NCBI RefSeq assembly: GCF_035818635.1 | Contig: NZ_JAYLLH010000017.1 | Span: 34,921-98,920, forward strand | Source: Mesobacterium_A hydrothermale | GTDB lineage: Bacteria > Pseudomonadota > Alphaproteobacteria > Rhodobacterales > Rhodobacteraceae | Length of the DNA: 64,000 nt | Reading direction: 5' to 3' | In this document: positions 1 through 9,800 of the stretch, in pieces | Numbering within the stretch: position 1 is the first letter of the stretch | Layout of the letters: each line of letters starts with the position of its first letter | The notes under the pieces: generated by a model | Database searches by the model: none | What the model was told of the DNA's origin: nothing | The model's input: the letters and a program-made list of their open reading frames with translations, nothing else | Made by a program: the position numbers and the translations under genes

Positions 1-422
1 ACGCGGCAGGCAACGAGTTGAACGGCACAACCACCGCGCTGAACCTGGGGTTGGGGCGCATGGTCAGCAAGGCAAAGGACAGCATCGGATCGAAGCTGTC
101 GCAGCGCCCTGGCCTGGCGGCTGAAGACGGGCTGCGCGCAGTGGGGGTCAAGCCCGTCGATGCCGCGGCCAAGATCACCGCAGGAGGCCACTTGATGGCC
201 GCGACCGGCCCCGTCGATGCCGCCCACGATCAGGGCTATGTGACATCGGCGGCCTACTCCCCGACGCTCGGCTCTATGATCGGGCTTGCATTCTTGAAAA
301 ACGGCGCGGCGCGGCAAGGGGAGGTCATGCGCCTCGTGTCCCCGGTGACAGATCTGAGTGTGGAGGTGGAAATCTGCTCCCCGCACTTCATCGACCCAGA
401 GGGGGAGCGTCTGCGTGCCTGA
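1..422 (+). CDS. soxA: Sarcosine oxidase alpha subunit, C-terminal fragment (5' end outside window)
   Basis: The window opens inside this gene; 139 residues and the stop are visible. The fragment matches the C-terminal aminomethyltransferase (GcvT-like) part of heterotetrameric sarcosine oxidase alpha: a linker with GLGRMVSKAKDSIGSKLSQR, then GHVTS-like text (HDQGYVTSAAYSPTLGS) and the final VSPVTDLSVEVEICSPHFIDP. This folate-binding half passes the methyl carbon oxidised from sarcosine to tetrahydrofolate in the cytoplasm. The stop overlaps the start of soxG by 8 bp, as expected for the soxBDAG operon order. The family assignment rests on recall of the conserved tail and on the soxG neighbour; the N-terminal half cannot be seen. 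Confidence 0.9.
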   Translation, partial: AAGNELNGTTTALNLGLGRMVSKAKDSIGSKLSQRPGLAAEDGLRAVGVKPVDAAAKITAGGHLMAATGPVDAAHDQGYVTSAAYSPTLGSMIGLAFLKNGAARQGEVMRLVSPVTDLSVEVEICSPHFIDPEGERLRA

Positions 423-996
423 CCTCACACCAATCACAGCCCTTGGCGGCAAGAGGCCCCAGGTCGACACGATCGGCGATCTGACATGCACCGAGGTGCC
501 ACACCTAGGCATCTCCTCCGTCGCCGCGCGGATGGGACGGGAAGCGGATTGCCGACGCATCCTCGAAGCACTTCTCAGTGACGCCGTGCCCGGCCCCAAT
601 GAGGTTCGCGGTGGCCCGTCTTGCACCGGTCTATGGCTCGGGCCGGAGCAATGGCTCCTTTTGGCGCCCACCCCCCCGGAGGAGGATTTCGCCGCCGTCT
701 TACGTGAGCGCCTCACGCCCACAGCCAGTGTAACCGAGCAATCGGGCGCTTGGAGCTGTTTCGATATTGCGGGGCCCGGCGTATTGGCGTGTCTGGCACT
801 CCTGGCCAATATTGATTTACGCCGGTTTGGCCCCCGCAATGGCACCCGGACGCGCATCCATGGCCTCGGTTGCTATGTCCTGCGTCTGACGGATGGGAAC
901 GGCGTAACAGTGTTGGGACCAAGTGCATCTGCGGTGACGTTGCATCACGCTATACGCGCGGCGATGCTGTCCGTGACGTGCGTGACGCGTGATTGA
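415..996 (+). CDS. soxG: Sarcosine oxidase gamma subunit
   Basis: 193 residues from a GTG at 415, which overlaps the soxA stop by 8 bp; an upstream in-frame ATG at 358 lies deep inside soxA and is unlikely. The gamma subunit is a small structural, folate-domain-like subunit of the heterotetrameric enzyme that demethylates sarcosine to glycine. Supporting text is GLWLGPEQWLLLAP and the middle block DIAGPGVLACLALLANIDLR, both typical of SoxG, and the length is normal for the family. It is translationally coupled to soxA. No terminator is evident directly after it, and the folate genes (purU, folD, fhs) that often follow in Roseobacters are absent. Confidence 0.88.
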   Translation: MPDLTPITALGGKRPQVDTIGDLTCTEVPHLGISSVAARMGREADCRRILEALLSDAVPGPNEVRGGPSCTGLWLGPEQWLLLAPTPPEEDFAAVLRERLTPTASVTEQSGAWSCFDIAGPGVLACLALLANIDLRRFGPRNGTRTRIHGLGCYVLRLTDGNGVTVLGPSASAVTLHHAIRAAMLSVTCVTRD

Positions 997-1439
997 GGGT
1001 TGGGTGTTCATTGGCAGCGCCAAAACTTGGCATGCGCGCCCGGTCAACGGTGACTTTTCGCGGGTCAGCCGTTTCATGTGCTCGTGGCACAGAGGGACGG
1101 CACGTCATGATCCAGCCTTCGATCCATGGGAAAGGGCATGGACATATACGTCGTAGACGTTTGATGCACGGTCCTGATCTGCCCCTCACACTGGTGCGTC
1201 CACGGGATAGCGTCCCACGTCCTTGAATACAGCCACCACGGCCATGTGCCTTTCCGTGGTCCCTATGGAGAATCGGACCGAAGCCGTCGTGATCGTGATA
1301 TGAGGCGGCCTGGGCAACTTGGACGTGCGGCCCGTCTGCACAGAATGGCTTTCGCACCTTTCAGGCGCCAAGGGTGGAACAACGCCAATGGCCCGCTGAA
1401 CGACGCGACCGACAACTCTACGCCGCAACCCGCGGCACT

Positions 1440-1532
1440 ATGCTCTCAACCAACCGCAGAAATCGTGAGTTGCGAGCCCCCGCAACCAACGATACTTGCG
1501 ATGCCTCCGCCGGTCCTGCCGCGGAGGTTTTT
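1440..1532 (+). ncRNA. Candidate small RNA 1 of a tandem pair
   Basis: Inferred from structure only. A hairpin GTTGCG-AGCCCC-CGCAAC (1469-1486) with a C-rich loop is followed by CAACGATACTTGCGATG and a classic intrinsic terminator (stem 1504-1510/1521-1527, then T5). The block TTGCGAGCCCCCGCAACCAAC recurs as CTGCGCCCTCCCGCAACCAAC about 96 bp further on, again just before a terminator hairpin. The 5' end is not defined and I see no clear promoter. Confidence 0.3.
1504..1532 (+). terminator. Rho-independent terminator
   Basis: Perfect 7-bp stem CCTCCGC (1504-1510) / GCGGAGG (1521-1527) with a 10-nt loop, followed by TTTTTGCTTTTG. No protein gene ends nearby (soxG stops 500 bp upstream), which is why a small RNA is suspected. 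Confidence 0.7.
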
Positions 1533-1559
1533 GCTTTTGTGGCCCCCGCGCGCCGGGAT

Positions 1560-1632
1560 CGTCTGCTGCGCCCTCCCGCAACCAACCTAAGACAGGCCCG
1601 GCCCAAGTGGAAACACTGGTCGGGCCTGTTTG
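1560..1632 (+). ncRNA. Candidate small RNA 2 of a tandem pair
   Basis: The motif CTGCG-CCCTCC-CGCAACCAAC (1566-1586) resembles the preceding candidate at 17 of 21 positions and puts CCCTCC in a loop. It is followed 5 nt later by a long hairpin, ACAGGCCCG (1592-1600) / CGGGCCTGT (1621-1629), whose interior can pair further, then TTTGCTT. The 5' boundary is a guess. C-rich loops recall the anti-Shine-Dalgarno small RNAs of alphaproteobacteria, but that link is only an analogy. Confidence 0.25.
1592..1632 (+). terminator. Terminator-like hairpin
   Basis: A 9-bp perfect outer stem 1592-1600/1621-1629 with a partly self-pairing 20-nt interior, followed by a short T tract (TGTTTGCTT). It lies about 180 bp upstream of mprF and would insulate that gene. 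Confidence 0.5.
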
Positions 1633-1810
1633 CTTCAGGTGTTTGGCCCGCAGCCCATATCGACCGTGCAAGAGGCCACCAAGCCTGCCGAGCGTTTCCC
1701 CGGATTTACAAATTCGTAAGACTGCCGGTTTTCAGTGAATTGGCGTTTCATGTGGGGCAGGGCTTGCGTATCTGCGTTGTGGACAGACGCACAAACCACA
1801 GGTGCTTGGC

Positions 1811-4393
1811 ATGGCCAGAACGTTCCAGACAATTCGCAACGCAGCGCCGATCCTGTTGGGGACTGCGTTGTTCGGTCTGGGGTTGTCTGCGCTGTTCCAC
1901 CTTCTGCGCCCGGTCAACCCGGCCGATATCGCGGCGCAGATTCGGGCTGTCCCGCCGGGGGTGTTGCTGTCGGCGCTTGGCGCGACCGCCTTTGGATATG
2001 CGGCGCTGGTGCTGTATGACTGGTACGGGCTTCGGTTCATCGGGCGCAAGCTGAGTTTCGGCGTGGTCGCCCTGGGTGGCTTTCTTGGATACGCCTTCGG
2101 CAATACCATCGGCGTAAGCGTCGTGTCCGGCGGGGCCATGCGTTACCGCATATATTCCGCGTCCGGCCTGAACGCGTTCGAAGTGGCGGCAGTTTCGGGC
2201 TACATCGCCCTGGCGCTGGGCACAGGGCTGACGCTGGTCGGGGTGGCTGCATTGGCCTTTCAGCCGGCGGCAATCGCCCCGTACCTGCCGTACTCGCCCG
2301 GATTGATTCGGACCATGGCGGCTGCAAGCGTCGCCAGTTTTGTCGCGTTGATCGTCTGGCTGTCATTCAGCCAACGCAGCCTCAGCCTGCGGGGACATGC
2401 GGTGCGGTTGCCGCCCCTGCCGGATCTGGCCGGGCAGCTTGTGGTGACCTTGATCGACGTTGCGACGGCAGCCTTTGCGCTGTGGATCCTGCTGCCCGCG
2501 GGCAAACCCGATTTTGCCAGCTTTCTGGCGATCTATGCCACGGCGACGGCGGTGGGCATCCTTAGCCATGTCCCCGGGGGGATCGGCGTGTTTGAAACCG
2601 TGGTGATCGGGGCTTTGCCTGCCTCTGTGTCGGTCGGCGATGCCGCGGCGGCGCTGCTGCTGTTCCGCCTAGTCTATTACCTTGTACCGTTCACGCTTGC
2701 CTTCCTGTTGCTGGCGATGAACGAATCCCGGCTGGCCAGTGGACTGTGGTCGCGGGCGCTGGCAGGTGCGCCGGCCATGCGTCAGGCGCTGACGACGGTG
2801 CATGGGCTGTCACCCGGACTGGTCGCCGTGGCGGCCTTTGGGCTTGGGGCGTACCTTTTGCTGGTCACGATGCTTCCCACTGTGCGCACGAATGCCATTG
2901 CCGACGGCGACCTTGTCGGTGCGTTGCTGCTGGAAGGCGGAACCATCGCGTCGGCGATTGCCGGTGTGGCGTTGTTGATTGTGTCGCACGGGCTGGCACG
3001 ACGGGTTGCGTCGGCGTTCTGGTTTGCTCTTGGCGCGTTGCTGGCGGGCGCGCTGGCATCCCTGTTGAACGATTTCGGGGTCGAGAACGCCACGGTTCTG
3101 TTGTTTGGCGCGTTCACGCTGTTCCCGTTCCGCAACGCGTTCGACCGGCCCGGGCGCCTGACCGAAGGCGTTTTCGAGCCGCGCTGGTTCATGACCGTGC
3201 TTGGCGCGGCACTGGCCGCCGCGGCGTTTTTCTTCTTTGTGCATAAGGCGGTGCCGTATTCCAACGACCTGTGGTCAGAATTCTCGCGCAGTTCCAATAC
3301 GCCGCGCGCGCTGCGCGCGGGGATGGCAGCCACAGCTGTCTTGTTCTTCTTTGCCGTCTACCTGCTGACACGGCCAATGCGCCGCGTCTTGCCGGTCGAT
3401 GCCGATGCTGCGACGCTGGCCACCGCTGCGCAATTGTGTGCCACCGGCGATGATCCGCAAGCCTGGTTGAGCCAGACCGGCGACAAGCGGTTCCTGTTTT
3501 CGGAAAATGGCCGGGCGTTCCTGATGTACGCGGTGCGCGGCGGGTCCTGGGTGGCGCTGGGGGATCCGGTTGGCGATCCGGCGGAATTCGAGGCGCTGGT
3601 GTGTTCGTTCGCCGATTGCGCAGCACAAGCCAACGCACGCCCGGTGTTTTACGAGGTCAGCGGTCGGAACCTTGCCTTGTGGGTGGAACTGGGACTGACG
3701 CTCAACAAGATCGGAGAGGAGGCGATCATCGACCTTGCGGGGTTCAGCCTGGCCGGCGGACGGTTCAAATCCATGCGCGCGGCACTGAACAAGCGAAACC
3801 GCGATGGGTATTCCGTCGCGATCCTTCCGGCACCGCATCCTGCGGCGCGGATCGACTGTCTGCGCCAGATCTCGGACGCCTGGCTTGGCGGCAAGACAGG
3901 ACGGGAGAAAGGGTTTTCAGTAGGGCGGTTCGACGCGGACTATCTGAACCATTTCGACATTGCCGTGGTGCGTAAGGACGATCGGATCGTCGCTTTTGCC
4001 AACATTCTGTCCGCAGCGGGCGGTCAGACGGTTTCTGTCGATCTGATGCGCTATCTGCCCGAGGAAGCCTCTGGCCAGATGGAGTACATGTTCCTGAGCC
4101 TGATCGAGCATTTCAAAGCCGCTGGGGCCTGCGAATTCAGTCTGGGCAACGCGCCATTATCCGGCCTGTCGGAACGCGCGGTCGCGCGGTCGTGGAACCG
4201 GTTCGGGCGGTTGATCTATCGGCACGGCGGGGCATTCTACAATTTTGAAGGTTTGCGTGCCTTCAAGCAGAAGTTTCAGCCTGAATGGCGGCCACGCTAT
4301 CTGGCCTTGCCACCGAACACATCCCCCATGCTGGCGATGGGAGACGTGGCCTTGCTGATCGCCGGCAACGCACGCGGCTTGATCGCCAAGTGA
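1811..4393 (+). CDS. mprF: Bifunctional lysylphosphatidylglycerol flippase/synthetase MprF-type protein
   Basis: 860 residues. The N-terminal half (about 1-530) is a polytopic membrane domain of the LPG-synthase TM/flippase type, including the GGIGVFETVVIGALP motif. The C-terminal half (about 545-850) is the DUF2156 aminoacyl-transferase domain, with FLFSENGRAFLMYAVRGGSW near the start and FYNFEGLRAFKQKFQPEWRP near the end. The family transfers lysine or alanine from aminoacyl-tRNA to phosphatidylglycerol and flips the product, lowering surface charge and raising resistance to cationic peptides; which amino acid is used cannot be read here. I prefer ATG 1811 (AGGTG 8 bp upstream) over GTG 1802. 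Convergent with the RTX gene, with only 6 bp between stops. Confidence 0.93.
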   Translation: MARTFQTIRNAAPILLGTALFGLGLSALFHLLRPVNPADIAAQIRAVPPGVLLSALGATAFGYAALVLYDWYGLRFIGRKLSFGVVALGGFLGYAFGNTIGVSVVSGGAMRYRIYSASGLNAFEVAAVSGYIALALGTGLTLVGVAALAFQPAAIAPYLPYSPGLIRTMAAASVASFVALIVWLSFSQRSLSLRGHAVRLPPLPDLAGQLVVTLIDVATAAFALWILLPAGKPDFASFLAIYATATAVGILSHVPGGIGVFETVVIGALPASVSVGDAAAALLLFRLVYYLVPFTLAFLLLAMNESRLASGLWSRALAGAPAMRQALTTVHGLSPGLVAVAAFGLGAYLLLVTMLPTVRTNAIADGDLVGALLLEGGTIASAIAGVALLIVSHGLARRVASAFWFALGALLAGALASLLNDFGVENATVLLFGAFTLFPFRNAFDRPGRLTEGVFEPRWFMTVLGAALAAAAFFFFVHKAVPYSNDLWSEFSRSSNTPRALRAGMAATAVLFFFAVYLLTRPMRRVLPVDADAATLATAAQLCATGDDPQAWLSQTGDKRFLFSENGRAFLMYAVRGGSWVALGDPVGDPAEFEALVCSFADCAAQANARPVFYEVSGRNLALWVELGLTLNKIGEEAIIDLAGFSLAGGRFKSMRAALNKRNRDGYSVAILPAPHPAARIDCLRQISDAWLGGKTGREKGFSVGRFDADYLNHFDIAVVRKDDRIVAFANILSAAGGQTVSVDLMRYLPEEASGQMEYMFLSLIEHFKAAGACEFSLGNAPLSGLSERAVARSWNRFGRLIYRHGGAFYNFEGLRAFKQKFQPEWRPRYLALPPNTSPMLAMGDVALLIAGNARGLIAK

Positions 4394-4399
4394 TCCGGG

Positions 4400-6862
4400 T
4401 CAGACAAACAGGTTCACATCATAGCCGGAAACCGTCGAAGCGGTGGCAAAGGCGAAGTAATCGACATCCTCGCCAATATGCGTGGTTTCCGCGTCCGCGC
4501 TGGTGTCCTCTTCAACCGACAAGGTCAGGCTGTTCATCGTTGCGCCGCTGCCGCGTGCCCAGGCCGGGTCCGCCCCGTTGAAGGTTGAGAGGCTTGCCAC
4601 GAACTCTGCATCGTCCGACAGGCCCTGCGCCCATAGGGGGCCACCGCCGGTGTCGGTCACGTTCCCCACGCGGCCCGCGATCCATTCGAAATCACCGATC
4701 TGCCCCGAACCCTGTTCGATGGCGATCCAGCCCACGGTTTCCAGTGCGTGCTTCCCTGCATTTTGCGCCTCTTCTTCTTGCAGCGCCAAGCGCACGCCGT
4801 TTACAGTCGCGTCGCGTTGTCGTGTCGTGACGAAGTCTGCGCCATTGTTGGTCTGAACCTGACTTAGGACGACAGGTGCCTCATCGAAGCTTGAGGTATA
4901 GGTCACGTCTGCAAAGCCTGCCGACGTCAACAGGCTTGTTTGGAATGTATCTGCCTGCAGACGTTTGCCATCTTCCAGAACCCATGACCCAGATTCCACG
5001 ACGACGAATGCCACGTCTTCGGCCGCGTGTATCCCGTCCTCGTTGCCTGGCTCCTGCAAGAAAATGGTCAACTGATTTCCCGCGACCTGAGTAATCCGAG
5101 CGGTCACAGGGGCTGCGCCATTTTCAGACATTACAAAGGCCATTGCGACCGGGTTTTCGTACGACCGCTGCAAAGTGACAGTGCTGGACGAATGCGCCAG
5201 AGACACACTGCCGGTCTCCATGACATGGCTTAGGGGCAGTGCTTCGACCACGTTGCTGCCTTCAAATGCAAAGTAGTCGATCTGCTCAGGAGCAACATGC
5301 GAAGTTTCCGCATCTGAGCTGGTGTCTTCCTCGACCGACAGGGTGATCGAGCCTGGTGTGGTCGAACTGCCTCTGGCCCAGGCTGAGTCATTTCCATTCT
5401 TGCTGGTAAGGCCGGCGACATAGTCGACCGGCCCAGAGAAAGTGCCCGGAAGGGCAATGGTATGATCGGCATGTGTCACACCGTTTGCATTGCCTGCAAT
5501 CCAGTCGAACCCGCCTATACTTCCGGAACCTGCTTCAATCGCGAACCAACCGATGCTTTCGGTGGTGTGATACCCTGAGTTTCCGGCTTCCTCCTCCTCC
5601 ATAGCCACGCTGAAGCTGTTTGCCGACGTGCGGTTCTGATGCGTCACGACGAAATCGACACCGTTGTAACTTTGCACCTGGCTCAGAACGACCGGGGGTG
5701 CGTCGAATGCAGTGGTAAACGCCACGTCTTCGAATCCAGAGGATGAGAGCTGGTTGCTATTGAATAGCCCGGCTTCGACAAGCGTGCCATCGGGCAGGAC
5801 CCAATTGCCTGCTTCGATCACCACGTATGCCACGTCTTCCGCACCGTGGATCCCATCCTCGTTATTGGGTTCCTGCAGAAACATCGTGAGTGTATCGCTT
5901 GCAACATCAGTGATCCGCACGTTGACAGGCTGAACACCGTTTTCGGACATGACGAATGCCAGCGCGACGGGGTTTTCAAAGGCGCGTTTCAGCGCGATTT
6001 GTTGACCATTGCTGGTCAGCGTGACGGTTCCTGTCTCAAGAATGGTTTGGCGTGCGACCTGAGCCAGCGTCCGGCTGCCATCGAATGCCATAACGTTCGC
6101 CGTTTCCGCCCTGTTGTGCAGAGTTTCAGAATCGGAGCTGTCGTCTTCCTCCGCAGACAGCGAAACGCTGCTGTTGGTCGATGCAGTCCCACGCGCCCAG
6201 ACGGGATCTGCCCCTCGGAAAGAGGACAGGTTTGCAATGAAATCAACCGGGCTTTCATGAGCGACTGGCGTGTTCAATGTCGTGGTCGCGTCGGTGACCC
6301 CGCCCGCCTGCCAAGCGGAGAGCTGAAACCCTGCGATGTTACTTGTCCCGGCATCCAGCGCCACCCAGCCAAGGGTTTCGGTTGCGTGTACGCCGCCATT
6401 TCCGGCTTCTTCTTCCTGCATGGTCAACTCGAACCCATCTGAGTCCGATGCGCGTTGCCGGGTGGTCACGAAATCGCTGCCGTTGAAGCTTTGCACCTGG
6501 CTGAAAACGACAGGAGTCGCACCGAATTCGGTTGCAAACGTCACGCTTTCGAAACCGGACGGGGACAGTTTGTTGCTGTTCAGCAATCCCGCTTCCAACA
6601 GGCGCCCGTCGGGCAATTCCCAACTGCCTTCTTCGACGATCATATAAGCCACGCTTTCCACACCGTGGATGCCGTCTTCGTTGTTGGGTTCCTGCAAGAA
6701 CATGGTCAATTGGTCGCCAGTCACGTCAGTGATCCGGGCGTTGACCGGCTGAACCCCGTTCTCTGTCATGACAAAAGCCAGCGCCACCGGGTTGTCATAA
6801 CTGCGTTGCAGCGTGACGGTCAGCGCCGCATCGGTCATCGACACCACACCGGTTTCCCCGAA
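4400..6862 (-). repeat. Three tandem ~820-bp repeats encoding the C-terminal domains of the RTX protein
   Basis: Protein-level copies start near nucleotides 6862, 6040 and 5221 (minus strand) and are about 273 codons each. Shared blocks in order are an ETG(V/S)xS(L/M) opening, LxRxxxNPVAxAFVMxENG, FLQEPxNEDGIHxxExVAYxVxE, LSQVQxxNGxDFVxTxQ, EEEAxNxGxHxxExxGWxA, and a closing SLSVEEDxSSDxET. Divergence between copies is moderate, so the duplication is old enough to be stable but remains obvious. Confidence 0.85.
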
Positions 6863-9800
6863 ACTGCGATCCGCAATTGACGCGGTTATGATTTCGTCAT
6901 CGGCGAACCGGATGCGTTCGATCCCGGTCAGTTCGTCCAGCCCTTCGTCCCCGTTGGCTAGGTTCAGATCCTCGACAAAAACAGTGCCCGACGCATCGCG
7001 CGACAGGGCAAATTCATCGCGCTTGCCGGAATAGACCACCAGATCGGCATCGGACCCGCCGTTCATCGTGTCGTTGCCCGCGCCGCCGCGCAGCGTGTCG
7101 TTGCCGGCATTGCCAAGCAGCAGGTCGTTGTCGATTCCCCCATCAAGAGAATCCGCCCCCGAACCGCCGCGCAGGGAATCCTCGCCCCGCTCGCCGCGCA
7201 GGGTACTGCCGTCGTCGCTGGCGGTGATGTCGTCGTCGGCGCGGGTACCGCGAAAAACCTCGATGCCGCGGATAAACCGCGAGCCGCCGTTGCCGGACCA
7301 GACCTCTGTTTCCAGGTTGACGGTGACGGCGTGGATTCCCTCTTGCGATATGTCGAGCGTGTCGATCCCTGTGCCGCCATCAACACCGTCGATGCGGTCA
7401 CCATCCCCGAAAAAGATCAGGTCGTTGTTCGCGCCGCCATAAATCGTGTCGTCCAGCGCGCTTCCGTAGAGCGTGTCGTCACCGTCGCCCCCTTCCAGCA
7501 GGTCACCCGCACCACCGGCATACAGCTCATCATCTCCGGCGTTGCCCCGCAGCGTGCTTCCATAGGTGTTGCCAACCAGCAAGTCGTTCGACTGCGTGCC
7601 GCGCACCTCTTCGATGTTGACGATCAACCGGGAACCGCCCTGTCCGGTCCAGGTCTGCGCGGTCAGATCCAGTTTGAGGCCAAACGTGGTTTCGGCGCTG
7701 GCATCCAGCGTGTCCGTGCCAGTGCCACCGTTCAGGATGTCGATCATCTGACCGTCGCTGTGCACGATCAGGTCGTTGTTCTGGTCGCCGTTGATCGTAT
7801 CCAGCCCATCGCCGCCGTAAATCGTGTCGAGCCCCCAACCGCCTTGCAGGTTGTCGCCCGCACCACCCGCACGCAGGATGTCGTTGCCGTTGTTGCCCTT
7901 CAGCGTGGTGCCATAGCTGTTGCCGGTCAGGTCGTCAGCGGCGCCAGTGCCGCGCACCTCTTCGATGTCGCGGATGACCTCGGTGCCCCCCAGCCCGGTC
8001 CAGGTCTCGGCGGTCAGATCCAACGTAATGCCGTGCGTGGTTTCGGCGCTGGCATCCAGCGTATCGGTGCCGGTACCGCCATCGATACGGTCGATCAAAT
8101 CACCGTCCAGATGGATGAACAGATCGTCCTGCGTTCCGCCATACAACACTGCGCGGTCACCGCCGCCCACAAGGGTGTCTTCGCCCGCATCGCCATAGAG
8201 CGTGTCGTAAGAGGTGGAATAGGTGTTGTTGTTGTCAGAGACGTACAAAAGGTCGTCGCCACCGCCGCCTTCGATCCGGTTCCAAGAGTCATTGCCGGTG
8301 ATCGTGTCATTCCAGCCAGAGCCGATGACGCGTTGAACCTGGGATACCTGGTCGGTTTCCTGAACGCCGCCGGCTGTGGTCCGCACTGCAACGCCGGTTG
8401 TCAGGTTGATATCCCACCACCCGACAGGCTGACCGTTGCCCGGCCCGGAATAGCTATAGTCGACCCAGTCAAACTGTGTGCCACCGATGATCGTATCATT
8501 GCCAAAGCCGCCCGAGAGCGTGTCGTCTCCGCTGTTACCGACGATCGAGTCGTTGCCATCCCCGCCAAAAATCGAGTCCGTCCTGCTCTGGCCCAGAATG
8601 GTTTCATCAGCGGCAGAACCGGTGATCGTGGAACTGGCATCAAAGCGCGCCGCGATGACCCCTTCGGTTCCGTCCGCGACGATCACATTGTCGCGGTAGT
8701 CCAGGATCACACTATAAATATCGCCCGTATATGACTCGTAAGAGGCAAGAAGTCGTCCGTCGGTCGCCAGATCAAACTTGAAATTTTGACCAAAAGGAAT
8801 CTCGAACAAACCGTCCAAGGACCCACTTTCAGCGTAGAATTGCACGAACACCTGTTGCGTCGTCGTATTGCGATACGAAATTGCAAAACCGCCGTTTTTC
8901 AGCGCGACAACATCCGGCTCGGCAAAATTGTCGGTGGCATGATTGGCAACCGTTCCGTTCAAGACAACGGTCGTCGCCGGGTTGTCGCGCACCGCATACC
9001 GGATGGCGTCGCTTGACCCGTCGTTGTCGACCCAGACGAATACATAGCCGCCCCCTTCGAGCACAGCAATTTCCGGATCAGATTCGCGATCTAAGCTGTA
9101 GGTCCCAGTCGCAGCGGTGTTCACCAGGTCGGTAACGGGGTCATATCTTCTGACCCTGATCAAAGAGTTCGTGGTCGAGGTGTAGTCCTCGAAGGCAACC
9201 GCGAAAGATCCGTCAGACAGGGCCACGGCATTCGGATCATAGGCCCCGATCACGAAATTCGACGTGTCGCCGTCCGCCCCGATGACAAGCCCGTCGGCGG
9301 CAGTTGTCAGGATATTCAGGTTGGCATCCAGCAGCTTGCCGCGAATTTCGTCTGTTGCACTGTCATCCCATTGATAGGCGACGAAAATCTGTCCGCTTGC
9401 GTTGCGTGCAATCGACGGCTGGGACACCACGGCGGATGTGGGTTCCAGTTGCACGATTGTGCTGGCGATGACCTGGCTCGAAGAATCCCGATGTTCGACA
9501 ACGATGCGTTTGCCAGGGGCGGTGCCATCCTCTGCGACGTAGGCGATATAGAAACCACCATCGTCATCCGCAACAAGCGACGCAGAGTTCATGTTGTAAT
9601 AGCCAGACTGAACCGTCGATATGCTGCTGGGATAGACCCCAATGTTGCTTTGGATTGGCCCGTAGACGTATCCCAAAACACTTTCATCGGTCGCGCCAAG
9701 TGCGGAAGCATTATAGTCGGTAATCGCAACGATATATTTGCCGTTTGACAGCCCCAGAATGCTGTGATCGTACTGCGCAGACCCGTATGATGTTGAACCC

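Larger units (their letters stand above)
997..1810. other. Gene-poor region with hairpins
   Basis: About 0.8 kb between soxG and mprF. Open frames exist on both strands but none has a convincing start, composition or recognisable family, so I call no gene. The stretch from about 1440 to 1632 contains three copies of CAACCAAC (1447, 1483, 1579) and two terminator-like hairpins, described separately. The part before 1440 shows nothing I can name; it could hold eroded coding sequence. Confidence 0.6.

Noticed and set aside
997..1440. Search for a degraded insertion sequence or transposase in the gene-poor region
   Set aside because: No terminal inverted repeats, target duplications or transposase motifs could be made out. 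The short frames do not read as a known family.
7040..8640. Tandem repeats in the RTX gene read as a possible CRISPR array
   Set aside because: The repeats are in frame, encode GGxGxD nonapeptides, and lack constant spacers and repeat identity. No cas genes are near.
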